Source of the DNA: Chlorokybus atmophyticus
Taxonomy: Eukaryota > Streptophyta > Chlorokybophyceae > Chlorokybales > Chlorokybaceae
Assembly (NCBI GenBank): GCA_009103225.1
Contig: RHPI01002262.1
Coordinates: forward strand, 89,693 to 153,692
Reading direction: 5' to 3'
DNA length: 64,000 bases
Below, piece after piece: positions 53,303 through 64,000 of the stretch (positions within the stretch are counted from its first letter, which is position 1; each line of letters starts with the position of its first letter). Below the pieces are notes generated by a model. The model was not told where the DNA came from. It did not search any database and was given only the letters and a program-made list of their open reading frames with translations. A program made the position numbers and the translations under genes.

Positions 53303-54494
53303 TTACTTGATGTTGCCATTGAGCTTCTTGGGGAAGAAGCCACCGCCCACACCAGGTTCACCACCAAGGTACACAATGCGAAGGACAGCGCTGGTAGAAG
53401 CAGAGTAGGCCACAGAGTTCTTGTCAGCCAATGACAGGTCCGCAATGTAAGTCCTGTTGTGGAACAGAAGCCCACGGTCGGTGTCTGCGGGCCCATTGAC
53501 GGAGTCACGGAGGTCAGAGATGGCCTGGATGACATCCACCACGTACGCGCCATACGGCTCGATCTTGTTCCACCTGTTGTTGTAAAGCAGCGCGCGGATG
53601 GCACCGGCGTGGTATGCCTCAACAGCAAGGATACCCGCAGCGGCCTCCAAGTAGCCCTTGTCCTGGATCAGAGGGGCCGCACCCTGTGATGCAAGTATAC
53701 GTCAGTCGAGTATGTGGGTACGTGTCTATTGTTGTATCGCGCAGCGAGCTGCATGCGTGCGTGCGTGTGTGTGTGAGGCACTCTCACCTTGTATGCCTGC
53801 ACGCCCACATCCTCGAATGTGAAGGCTCCCACGAAGAAAGACCACGAGTTGGCGTAAGGGTTGAACTTGGGGCTGAGGGAGGTGCCGAGGGCAGCATCAG
53901 CGGCAGCACCGAAGGCTCCGAGGAGGTCAATCTCGGGTGCGGGCACGGCAGCAGAGCCGAGGGCGAGGCGTAGGAAGCGCACGTGGTTCAGCTCATCCCT
54001 GGCAATGGGCCACATGATGGCGTACGTGGACTTCTTCAGGGGAGACTTGCCGCCAAAGTCAGGGGCGGAAGCGCCAGGGCCTCCACCCTTGTCAGCACTG
54101 GAGAGGCCATGGCCAAAGACTCCGCGGGAGTAGTACTCTCCCTCAAGGTACTCCAGGTTGAGGGCGAAGTTGAGCACATCAATGTCAATCTGGGCTGTGG
54201 TCGCGCACACAAGGATATCAGCCTCCAATACGAGCACACACAACCAAGGCAGACCACTGAATTGAGCCCTCTAACGACACTAGCTAACTGTGGCTGCGTG
54301 TCAACAAAGGGGAGGCTTTTCCTCTGAGACAAGCAACTTGGGCATGGAAGCTTACGCATGTCACTGTCACGCACGCAGACACTCAGAGTTCGCTTGAGCA
54401 ATGTGGCCATACCTTCAGCAGCGAACACAGCAGGGGCGGCGGCAGCCAGCAGCACAGCAGCCACCAAGACCGCCAGAGCAGTCGACCTCACCAT
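53303..54494 (-). CDS. Secreted ferritin-like desiccation-related protein (PCC13-62 family)
   Basis: Three exons on the minus strand (54494-54413, 54194-53788, 53683-53303) give 289 residues. The N-terminus MVRSTALAVLVAAVLLAAAA with PAVFAAE is a clear signal peptide and is almost exactly exon 1. The mature part opens IDIDVLNFALNLEYLEGEYY, the first helix of the Ferritin_2 domain with its metal-type Glu residues. It continues WPIARDELNHVRFLRLALG (Glu-X2-His) and, in exon 3, AAGILAVEAYHAGAIRALLY, whose Glu-X2-His completes a ferritin-like pattern. The C-terminal region includes SVAYSASTSAVLRIVYLGG. The family includes the resurrection-plant protein PCC13-62; its biochemical role is not settled. 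Extracellular or vacuolar location is inferred from the signal peptide. Confidence 0.92.
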
Positions 54495-55373
54495 TGTCTG
54501 TGAGTGTGGGTGGGTGGGCAGGTGCGATGTGTCAGCCAACAAAACCAACCTGAACAAGACACCACGTGGTTCAGGCCCCATGGCGCAAAGCAAGAGCACA
54601 TCAGAGGGCATGCACAGGCACCACACAGTGTCATGCATGTCCCACCTTGGTGACGACGGCAGCAGCAATGGCGACGATACGCAGCGACAGTGACACACAC
54701 AGGCTCACAACAACAAAGTGGACTAACACACCAGCTCACCAAACAAACACTACAGACTTCCTACCATCACGCTGCCGCGGGGGTGAATATATAGGTGGGG
54801 GCTAACATGGCCTGATTGCTCAAGCATGTGAGGGCAGCAGCGGAAACAGACACAGGCGCGCAATCTTTTGCTCCTGAATTATACGCTGTTTTTCTGTTGC
54901 ATGTGGCCGACGAGTCCCCATGATGAGGCTTTCAAGTACAAAATGATACACGTGTACATGGTACGAACAGTTTTAAGAATGCAGTTCAATGAGCCTCTTG
55001 CGGCTTCAGACTTTGTCAAATCCGCAACCAAGTTATGATTGAGGCGTCTCCGCACAAAGATTCGTGCTCTCTATATGGCGCGTGGTACTGTTTACAACAC
55101 GCGCCAGTACGGCAATAAGCGCGTCTAACGCGCGCCGGTAAACGCAGCCCTCCAGCCACGCGGGCAAGCTGCATAACACTTGGCGCGCTTATTGCGCTCC
55201 AATTCATAGTACTATATGGCGCGCTGTAAGGGCCGCGTTGCACACAGCGCGCTGATTTTCAGCTACCGCGGAGTCATTGGCGCGCAAAGCTGTCAGTGAG
55301 GGTAACCGAGTAAGCAACAGAGCAGCGGGACCATTACGGTTTATGCAAGCACAGACAACAGGCTTAACCCTTA
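54495..55373. other. 5' flank of the desiccation-related gene
   Basis: No gene is seen. GC-rich GGCGCGC-containing segments occur at about 55070-55290. A TTA trinucleotide at 55371 borders the Harbinger element. Confidence 0.5.
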
Positions 55374-55399
55374 GGGTCGTTTCGCACCGGGAGTTAGCG
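55374..55399 (+). repeat. Left terminal inverted repeat of Harbinger element
   Basis: Starts GGGTCGTTTCGCACC. Subterminal GTTAG/CTAAC motifs continue inward to about 55500. Confidence 0.9.
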
Positions 55400-55772
55400 A
55401 CCGGAGTTACGACAAGCCGGCTAAACTCTCGGGTTAGCCGCCCTGCCATTACAAACCCAGCGAAAATGATAGTTTAGGTAGGTTTAGCTAAGTGCCCGCC
55501 AAAGTCATGGCGGGAGCAATTAGGTTTGTAGGGTTTAAGGCCGCGGGCAGGGAAGCACACGGCTGTGGCGGCGGCGGCGGAGGCGGAGGAGAAGGTGGTG
55601 GCGGCGCTGAGGTAGCACTGGTCACCATTCTCATTGCCTACCGTACAGGTATAAACCATGCACAGAGGCTTTTAGCTGCAGTAGCGGTAATGCTGGTGAT
55701 GTTGGTGAGGGCGTCGCTGCACCTGCAATATGTGCACAGTTGCTTGCCCTAATAGTTGCTTGTGGTGCACAA

Positions 55773-57223
55773 GATGGACGGCTATGTGCAACCCAACTTG
55801 AGCACGCCATTGCAGCCTTCAAGCGAGTACTACAATGGCTTTGCTAGTCAAGGTAAGTGAATACAAGCGATGATGTTGTGCATTATGCTTGCATGCGTGC
55901 CATGCTGTTTGTGCATTTACTGGGTGTGTGTTCTGCTTGTTAATCATGTGTGTATGTGAGCAGGGCATGGCGATAGCCAAGGTACTACTACTAGCAACAG
56001 CCAGCGCAACATCAGCAACAACATGACCCTCAGCAACAGCCACCTTGTGTGCAAGTGCCCGATGCACAACCAAGGATGGCTCCACAGCAGCTATAACTAG
56101 TCGAAGTTCCCATACACCTGTGCCCCATAAAAGTTCTTCGCTGTCCCCCAGAACTCCTGCCAGAAAATAGTAAGTGTAATGGGTGTTGCTTGAAGGTGCA
56201 GACCGTGCAACACTGTCACTAACGTTTATAATACAGTAATTACAAAAAGGAAGCGTATGAGTGAGGCAGCCAAGGCAGCCAAAAAAACCGGAGGTGGAGG
56301 TGAAGGGGGTGTTGATGCTGAGTCAACGCGATGTAGAGATCCCGAGTGAAGTGCTGAGGAGACATTATGCTTAATTGATGCATGGAATGCCATGGATGAA
56401 AAGACTCTGGAGGGTGGCATCTACCAGCAAACCAAGTCGCAGCCTCAGAAGTGGATGGAGGTGCTTGCCATGTGTCAAGAACAGGACGCATGGGTGCGGA
56501 CTCTACCACAATACAAGAACAGGTTTTGCGTGTGTGTCTGCATGTTATACATGTTGCTGATGCTAAGACACTCTGCAGCTCATATACACGCGCACACATG
56601 CAGCATGTGTGCGGAGACAAGCAGGACATGCATGCAGTTAGATGCGTGCACACAAGTTTGATGCGACGTCTACTTAGCAAACCGCCCACACAGCATTCAG
56701 CTCATCAATCAGCACGCGCACACACAGCTGATCAGCCCTTCGTTCTAACACAGGTGGAAGGCAGTCAAGGCCCAGTTCAACAAGGTCCGTGTCTTCATCA
56801 CTTCCAGCGGCAATAACAATTATTTCCGGATGACAGCTGAAGAGAAAAAGGCAGCTAACATGAAGCCCCAATTGTTATTGAATTGTGCGGCATTGTATGA
56901 CGCCATGTGGAATGGGCGGAAATTCCCATGCGTTGTGTGTGTTCAACATAGCTGAGTAGGTTGTTGCAGACTCGGATAAAACACTAGCATCGGACAAGTC
57001 AAGCGGACGCAAGCGTAAAGGTGCGGCTGCGTCAGATGCGGTGGTCACAGCATTTAACAACAACACCGCCAAGCTCCTGGACATGGAACGCGACCGCATG
57101 CGGTCGCAGCAAGCTATGTTCAAAGAGGAGATGGAGTTCACGCGTGAACTCTCTAGGGATAGCAATGCAACATCAAAAAGATCCATTGCACTATTAGCAG
57201 CAGTCATGCGCCCATCCACCTAG
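55773..57223 (+). pseudogene. Harbinger Myb/SANT-like DNA-binding gene (with stops)
   Basis: The first exon (55773-55852) starts MDGYVQPNLSTPLQPSSEYY. A Gln/Pro-rich part follows at 55963-56095 and is closed by TAA at 56094. The trihelix/Myb-like domain lies at about 56310-56520 and 56755-56930, with TLCLIDAWNAMDEKTLEGG, SQPQKWMEVLAMC, WVRTLPQYKNR, then RWKAVKAQFNKVRVFI and LYDAMWNGR. A TGA at 56347 replaces the first Trp of the domain. The last exon (about 56972-57223) has a basic stretch SSGRKRKGAAA and a charged helix starting LLDMERDRMRSQQAMFKEEM. In active Harbinger elements this protein brings the transposase to the nucleus and the TIRs. Confidence 0.75.
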
Positions 57224-57227
57224 CTTC

Positions 57228-58703
57228 TTATACGTCAAATAGTTGAGATAATATGTCTCTAATGTTGTGTGCATCAAAGTCTGCATCTGCTTCTGCGTAT
57301 GGGTTATCCTCATCCGCATCTGCAATGACGTCCACCTCGGGCATTTCCTCTTTGCAGTCTAAGAGAAAATTGTGCAAGACTACACATGCCACAACTACTG
57401 TGGACACATGTTGTAAGTCATTGGTATTCTCCCTCCCAAGAAGCGTCCACCTCTTCTTCAGCACCCCAAATGCATGCTCGACACACATACGTGCAGAACT
57501 ATGCTTGAAGTTGAATACACGCTTGTACTCTGGAATGGCCTGGTTGCCTCTCACACGAGGATATGGCGCGACAATGTGCTCAGAATTAGGATAGCCCGCA
57601 TCACCTGCACGCATGTTGTGAGTGAGGTGCACAATAGCACCACAATTAGTATGACACGGGTTATCCACACAAGCTTACCTAACAAATAAGGCTTGATAGT
57701 GTCTCCCATTGGCAACTCCACTAGTGGTGTTTGCAACAACTCCCCGCGTTGTACACGTGCATAAAACCTAGAGTTACGCCAGATGCGTGTGTCGTGCACA
57801 CTACCTGGGAAGCCCATGTTGATGTCCAAGAATCGAGCATCATGGTCCACTATGGCCTGCAATTGTACAATTGCGGGTGTCTGAAAGCAACATGTATAAC
57901 GTAGGCATATGTTGCACATGCTTAAGCCATTATTGTTACCTGCATAGCGATGCTATAAAACCTCTTGCGGCTCCAGTAATCAGCAAGTCGCACAATCTTG
58001 GGCTTGATGATGCGCACATGTGTGCAATCAATGGCTCCAGCACAGCCCATAAACCCACTCTCACTCTTAAACTTCACCATGACACGCCATAATATACGGT
58101 CCGTAGGCCAGTACACATGCTGGCTGGCTATCTCTCTTAACTTTGTAACAAATGCAATAATAACTCTGAAATAGTCACATACTTTGCCCCATGAGCCAGC
58201 CTATGAATTGCTATGCCAACCCGCTTATGCAATGGTATTGCAATCCTAGCGTCTGTATTTACAGCAGCCACACCACTAACCAACTCACACAATTTGTAAA
58301 AGGTGCTACGCTTCATGCGGAAGTGTCTAACCCACATCTCAGTAGGCCATACAGCAGTCACAAAGTCATCAAATCAAGCTGTTGACCTTGGGAACACATA
58401 CCAACTGCCTGTCTCTAAGCGTCTACGCTGCATGACTAATATCTCAGACATTCTGGTAAATGCATCATGTCGTTGTGAACGCATGCGCTGACGGCGACGC
58501 AAAGCAGCTTTTCTCAACACTCTTGCAGTCATCCATTGACGGATGAGTACAACGAGCACCAGTACGATGACCACAGTGAATCCACGAGGTCGCACCATGC
58601 CTGCCAGCAACAGCATTGCATGATGAGGCAATGCTTGACTATGGGACCCATGTGTGCTACTACTATGCACAACGCCCACCACACTCAACCCCATCATGTT
58701 CAT
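57228..58703 (-). pseudogene. Harbinger DDE transposase (HARBI1-like, with stops)
   Basis: On the minus strand an Arg-rich N-terminus is followed by RRRLETGSWYVFPRSTA, then a TGA (58376-58374) where Trp would fit, and FDDFVTAVWPTEMWVRHFRM. The helix-turn-helix part lies in 58137-58330, with a frameshift near 58140. Catalytic residues are Asp in AIDCTHVRI (about 58025), Asp in GFPGSVHDTRIW (about 57790) and Glu in CVEHAFGVLKKRW (about 57465). Two introns are supported: one between IAMQ and AIVDHD, and one that joins KPYLLG to DAGYPNSEHIV. The family cuts and inserts at TWA trinucleotides. The stop and frameshift argue that this copy is dead. Confidence 0.88.
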
Positions 58704-59106
58704 GAACTTCTCTCAGTGTGGTTGTAGTACCTGCTGGCCTGCGCTGCCTGTATTCACACGCTGCAACACATTTTTTCTGGTTGAGAGTGAAGTGGTGAGT
58801 GTGGTGATGACGTGCATGGTAAGAGAAGACTGGTTTGGGCCGGTGACGCTGCGCCGCTTGTTGTTGATACAAGTGAGAGTGCGTGTGCCGCCGCCGCTGC
58901 CGCAAACAATATGGCCACCCTCGCCACCGCCGTTGCCGTCGTGCAGGCCCACCAGAAGTCAGTCCAAGCCCAGCTGGACGACGCGCAGGACGTCTTACCG
59001 CGAAATCTAACCCACACGCCCTTAACTCCGTAGTGCGAAACGCGGTTAGCACAACGCGGTGTTAGTGTCCTAAACTCCAGGTTTAGCAGCTGTGCTAACC
59101 CCACGC

Positions 59107-59132
59107 CGCTAACTCTCGGTGCGAAACGACCC
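59107..59132 (-). repeat. Right terminal inverted repeat of Harbinger element
   Basis: Ends GGTGCGAAACGACCC and mirrors the left end with one mismatch. Confidence 0.9.
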
Positions 59133-59289
59133 TAAAAGTGCCCCGCGGACGTTCCGGCCGCCGTCGAAGCGACCTTGCGGACGCCCGCGGACCACCGTGC
59201 GGTTATGTCGGTGCATCGCGCATCCGACGCGCCACGTGCCCCGCCCCGTCGGCGATGAGTTATTGCGGGGGGCTCACGCGACCCAAGTG

Positions 59290-59580
59290 ATCCATGTATG
59301 CGATAGTGCATACGCAAGGGTACCATATATGTGCTTCCATAATGTATGTTTATTTTATGTTTGCACATGAATTGGTTTGTATCAACGTGTACGTGCAAGT
59401 GTATATGTGCAAGCGTACCGTATGTGTGCATATGCAAGGGTACCGTATATGTGCTTTTATAATGTATGCTTTATGTTTGCACATCAATTGATTTGCGGTA
59501 ATGTATACATGCAAGTGTATATGTGCAAGCGTACCGTATATGTGCTTCTGAAATGTATGTTCATTGTATATTTGCAAACT
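59290..59580. repeat. Short tandem array, about 2.5 units of 90-120 bp
   Basis: Units begin CAAGGGTACC or CAAGCGTACC (near 59318, 59408, 59437 and 59527) and share ATATGTGCTT, AATGTATG and TTTGCACAT. Non-coding. Confidence 0.75.
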
Positions 59581-61000
59581 ATATTTGTTTTTTGCCAACG
59601 CATAGACATGCACTTCTTAAGAGCATTGTCGGGTCGAGGGGAGTCGAGGGTCACGCTGTCTCGGACAGCTGCATGGACAGCCATGCTTGCTGGACATGCT
59701 GCTGCGCCACCTGTGTAAAGCGCAGCAAAAACAAAAGATGACCCAAACCCTCATGGTGACAAGTGCTTTGTGCAGCTGGTCTGCTGCTGCTGGGTAGTAC
59801 GGGCAGGTGGAGTCGGTGTTCTCCCTAGTGTACATGCTGTGCTATAGCACACAAAGTCAACAAGCCACTACTATAGGTAGCGCTGTTTACACAGTGCTTT
59901 GCATGAGTGGAAGAGAAATTACACGGTTAAGTGAGGTGAATGAGCAAGCAACACGTGGATGCTATGCCCTGACTGACGCCAACAAGCACCCCGCGACCAA
60001 GTACACCAAGCTCACAACAAGGACAAGCACAGTGCACAAGAACGTGCACAGGCTCTCACACGATGAGGGGATTCTGGGGAACCGGGACGGCGTGTTTCGT
60101 GGTTCAAGTCGCTTCACAAGCTCTTAGCTTTCTCACTTACAGTGTCACCAGCTGATCCGGTGAACACTGTGCCTACTTATAAAAGTCAACTCATGACTGT
60201 CCAGAACATAAGCTAACGGTCATATCGAGGCTATTTCCGCAGGAAATCCCCACTCGATATAGAACCCAACTTATAACTGAACTCACAACTGAACAGCTAC
60301 GCGCGGTGCCTATGTAGGCTATGGTCATGAGCTACTCTAGAGACATGACCTAGCTACTGGTCAGTGACGCGCGCGGGTCGCCATGCTGGTAAGCCGGGCG
60401 AGGGTCTCGCTGTAGGCATGCCCGATGACGACTGGCATGCCCGGGCGATAGGCATGACAGCATGCATGCATTAAAACGCATTATGCATATAAATATACGC
60501 CACATATATGCATTATATATATTATATTTTCAAACATCTATGTACTTATTTAAAACACAAACTCATTATAAAAGGTATATATCTATTTCCTTGTGTTATA
60601 ATCATGTACCTGCACGCAAGCACACATTTGCAACATAAATCCATAACATATCTTCTATATATATATATATATGTATATTTATATATATATATCCGTATCA
60701 TAATCATGTACACGCATGCACGCACGCACGCACATGCACACGTATATAACGCATGTATGTATGATATGTATATCCATACGCATACATAAAACCTTTCTTT
60801 AATGTTATGGCCACCATTGAGACACTTAAATTGACTCACCCAACCATGAACACATGCATGTGAGGGGCAGAACTACATGTCATACATTGCAAGAGTAGTT
60901 GAAATGATGTCACGTGTGACACTCACTTGCATGCTTATGGAGGTTATACACTTGTGCACACACAAAAAAAATTTTTCACATTCCGGTGCAGCCCTTGATG
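59581..61000. other. Intergenic, AT-rich
   Basis: No gene is recognised. A TA/GTATAC-rich low-complexity run lies at about 60470-60790, with GCATGCACGCACGCAC repeats. Confidence 0.45.
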
Positions 61001-61049
61001 AAGGAATGCTCAGCGCGGAGAGGATGCACGACAAGCTCTTTACTTAGCT

Positions 61050-61880
61050 CACACACAACCAAGCACACCCCATACACGTGCAAGGCTGTCATGTCACAAT
61101 ATGGTGGAAGAGTAGCTATTGTGCAAAGAACCAACCCAGAACCTTTAGACACCTCTCGAGCACTCAGCTTGCCTAATTAATGATGTGCAAAAACCAAACC
61201 CAGAACTTTTGTGACACCTCTCGCGCACTCGGTTTGGCTAACCCACCCTAAAGCACATGTAAGTGAATGGCAGAATAACATGTCATACGGTGGAAGAGTA
61301 CATATAGTGCACAAAAACTAACTCAGAACCTTCAGAACACCTCCGAGGAAGAGTCTTGTGCACTTAGCATGACTTACCCACCCTCGGGCATGCAAGTGAG
61401 TGGTAGGATGACATGTGATATGGTGGAAGAGTCACTGAAGTGCAGTAAAGTGCAAAGAACTACCCAAAACCTAGAACTTTTGGGACACCTCTCGCGCACT
61501 CGGCTCGACTAACCCACCCTTAAGCACATGTACGTAGATGACAGGATAACATGTTATATGGTGGAGAGGTACCTGAAGTGCAAAAAGTAACTTAGAACCT
61601 TCATAACACCTCTGAGGAAGAGTCTCGCGCACCAAGCATGACTCACCCACCCTCAGGCATGCAAGTGAGTGGTAGGATGACATGTAGTATAGTGGAAAAG
61701 TACTTGAAGCGCAGATAACTACCTAGAATCTTCGTAACACCTCTCAATCACTCAGCTTGAGTCACCCACCCTTGGGCATATGCAAGTGAGTGGCAAAATA
61801 ACTTGTAGTATGATAGAAGACTTCTTGAAGAGCAAAGAATCAATGCGGAACCTGTTTGACACCTGTGGCACTTAGCGAGA
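61050..61880. repeat. Tandem satellite, period about 133 bp, about six units
   Basis: The anchor ACCCACCC recurs near 61243, 61376, 61511, 61645 and 61763, with an earlier diverged copy near 60838. Each unit contains GACACCTC or AACACCTC, ACCCACCC, then CATGTAAGTG or CATGCAAGTG, GGATGACATGT and TATGGTGGA. Two unit types alternate. Confidence 0.85.
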
Positions 61881-64000
61881 CTCGCCCATATGCAAGGCGG
61901 TTGATGCGCAAAACTTTGACATCCTGCATATGGGACGGGAGAGGATGCGTGCTGATGCTGTTTGCTGTGGCGTGACACACAACCCCTCCGACCACTGTGC
62001 AGATACTACTTTTGTCAAGTGTCTTAATGGCGCACCGTGTAACGTACGGCAGTCAAGTGAAGAACTGGGAGACTCCCAGCTGCTACTTATTGGTGTGAGG
62101 GAGTCAACGAGTTTCAATTGATGACGGTAAATGCTAGCTGAGTACAACAATATACAAGTGCTTGTGGTTAGCGCAGAAGCTGCAAGCCGAAGTTCAGTGG
62201 CGTGCTTAGTACCAGCAGCCTATCAAGGCTGTCCTCACATATGCTTTGTGCATCTTGCTGCAGTCAATTAACTTGTCACCAGCTGCTAGCTTGAGCTAGC
62301 GCTAGCTCAAGCTAGCGGATTACTACCATAGCTGTAGATGCACAAAGAGGATATATTAGATACTGGCACTCTGCAAGTGCATTAGCTGTAGCAGCTGCAT
62401 TGCGAGTTGTTGAATGTATCCGTCGCGCAATGGTTGTTGATGATTGTGGCATGCCACATTGCCAATTAATGTACATCATGTACAGCGATGATAATCACAT
62501 TACCGGCAAACATGTGGACCTGCATGTTGAGACCAGACATGGAATGGCAGACATGGCGTGCCGATCGTGACGGTTTGCATTAAGGGTGGTGTATTGATTA
62601 TGTCATACTAGTAAAAAAAATTAGGGACCACAACAATGCAATTTACCATTTTATACTGCTCATTTTCGTGTTTACGTTGATGTGTGACTGATGTCGCACG
62701 TTATGCGATTGTTTATCAATTCCAATATCATTATGACATCAGGTTGTTGCAAATAGTTATATGCAAGTTCATGCCGTGACAGAGCCCATACCCTATGGTA
62801 GCTACTAGCTATTAATGATGACTCTCATAGCTTTAAACATTAAAAGTTACTCCCCTACCCCTCCATTTGTATCAATATAACATCCAGCTCTAGCAATTGA
62901 CCAGCAAGTTGCTGATAGCAATCAGCATGAATGCGACAGCTATCTATCGCTCAACTTAAATGGTAGCCAATTATTACGGTGTCACTTTATTTAATTTTTA
63001 GATAAGTACACAAACAAGTGCAAGTCAATGTTCACATGCAATATGATGTGAAATAGGGTTAGTTGTAAACAACAGCACACACATGCACAAGCATATGCAG
63101 ACACTGCCTATGAGCCCCGCCCCCACCCTTCACCCTTCACTGGTGTTCGTGTTTGTTGCCGTTGCGATACACGCCCGCTCCCAACCCTCGGCCCCGTGCC
63201 AACAGGTCTGCCTGCTATTTGCTGCCCCGCTACTTGTGGCCCCACCCCCTCGCCCTTACCCCGCTAATGCACTTAGCTACCATCACATTGCGTGCCCTTG
63301 TGTCTATAAGTTAATGGTCTGCTCTTGCCGATTTGCTGGTTGACTGGTGTGTGGGTGTGTGTGAGTGTGTTTGGCTTGTGCTTGAGCTTGCTACTAGTAG
63401 TGGGAAGCGTGACATCAGGTGTGTCACACACCATAGCTAGCTGAGCGCGCCTGTCTTTAAGTTGGGCATGCGTTGTGAGGCTGTGTGTGTGTGTGTGATT
63501 GTAAATCCTAGTGTTTCATCTCTCTTGCTGTGCATGCATGCTTGTTTGTGTCTGCTTGTGCGTGAGCACACTTACATCGGAATCACCGGAAAGCCTACGC
63601 ACCGTAGCTGATATACCACAAAACCATTTAACTCAACTCGGTTGGTTGTGCGCAAGCAAGTTCAACAAGTTCATTATCTACAGCGCACATGTGTACAACA
63701 TGGGTACTGCACAACGGCATCACAACATGTCATACACTATTCTTTTTTGGGTTGTCCTTGAATAATTTCCTAATGAACGAAGCCACAGGGACTGGCTTTT
63801 TCGGCATCCGGAAGTCTCTCCGCATCCATCAGTCCTGCTACCTTCACTGGGCTTACCACCTTGCTTAAACTTGACATCTGCTGTGCACGCTCTTTCATAA
63901 TTTCGTAAGGCCTTTTCGACTCGGACCACCTGTCTCATCCCTTTCCTCGACTCGACTGCCATAACTAAGAATGGGTCTCGACCGCTCATTGTATCACCAT
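61881..64000. other. Intergenic region at the window's right end
   Basis: No confident gene. A perfect 32-bp palindrome lies at 62285-62316. A minus-strand frame at 63720-63989 (89 residues, basic) is unrecognised. Confidence 0.45.
62285..62316. repeat. Perfect 32-bp palindrome
   Basis: Each half reads GCTAGCTTGAGCTAGC or its complement, with no spacer. GCTAGC itself is self-complementary, so the block is built of nested palindromes. Confidence 0.97.

Larger units (their letters stand above)
55374..59132. mobile_element. PIF/Harbinger DNA transposon
   Basis: A 3.76-kb element bounded by terminal inverted repeats. The left end reads GGGTCGTTTCGCACCGGGAG and the right end, reverse-complemented, GGGTCGTTTCGCACCGAGAG, with TTAGCG following in both: one mismatch in 26. 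The flanking trinucleotides are TTA (left) and TAA (right), like the 3-bp TWA target of this superfamily but not an exact duplication. Inside are the two genes typical of Harbinger: a Myb/SANT-like DNA-binding gene (+) and a DDE transposase (-), converging 4 bp apart. Both contain stops, so this copy looks inactive, although the termini are well preserved. Confidence 0.9.

Noticed and set aside
63720-63989. 89-residue basic frame on the minus strand at the right end
   Set aside because: No family resemblance and no splice context. It could be the start of something outside the window but cannot be supported.

Overview
The window is nuclear DNA of a photosynthetic eukaryote, most likely an early-diverging streptophyte (charophyte-grade) green alga. 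Every confident gene is split by short GT-AG introns, mostly about 70-600 bp. The set includes plastid ferredoxins, plastid dihydroxy-acid dehydratase, a plant-type Rab1/RABD GTPase and an INDETERMINATE-DOMAIN (IDD) zinc-finger factor, a family known from streptophytes. A Mesostigma-like genome would fit, but species is inference. Host genes end at ordinary TAA, TAG or TGA stops.

Layout. 0-1 kb: 3' end of COG4 (+). 3.0-4.4 kb: RABD/Rab1 (+). 6.3 kb: assembly gap. 7.6-10.7 kb: CAD-type zinc alcohol dehydrogenase (+) with a 0.5-kb CT microsatellite in an intron. 12.0-12.7 kb and 17.1-18.4 kb: two ferredoxins on the minus strand, classical PETF and FDC2. 19-20.8 kb: rhomboid protease of the RHBDD1 type (+). 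21.3-22.4 kb: glycine cleavage H protein (-), head-to-head with ribosomal protein S10/eS10 (+, 22.7-23.9 kb). 25.5-32.4 kb: a complete but decayed chromodomain Ty3/gypsy LTR retrotransposon. 32.6-33.7 kb: remnant of a second, LINE-like element. 34.4-35.6 kb: coatomer zeta (+). 38.1 kb: second gap. 43.2-46.3 kb: IDD transcription factor (+). 48.05-48.64 kb: fragment of a CRESS-DNA/plasmid-type Rep protein (-). 48.9-52.4 kb: dihydroxy-acid dehydratase, 15 exons (+). 53.3-54.5 kb: secreted ferritin-like desiccation-related protein (-). 55.4-59.1 kb: a PIF/Harbinger DNA transposon with terminal inverted repeats, a Myb-like gene and a DDE transposase. 59.3-61.9 kb: tandem repeats. The rest is intergenic.

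The host genes are unrelated neighbours, not a pathway cluster, although COG4, RABD and COPZ all act in ER-Golgi traffic and PETF, FDC2, GDCH and DHAD act in plastid or photorespiratory metabolism. Observations most worth a second look: the truncated Rep-like gene that stops inside its Walker A motif; an H protein lacking the three residues before its lipoyl lysine; a run of Gln-to-stop and Trp-to-stop changes in both transposons, consistent with cytosine deamination; three GC-AG introns among about 53; and a satellite with alternating repeat types. Exon boundaries were read by eye from reading frame, splice consensus and family similarity recalled from memory. The spliced lengths of the genes whose ends are resolved divide by three.
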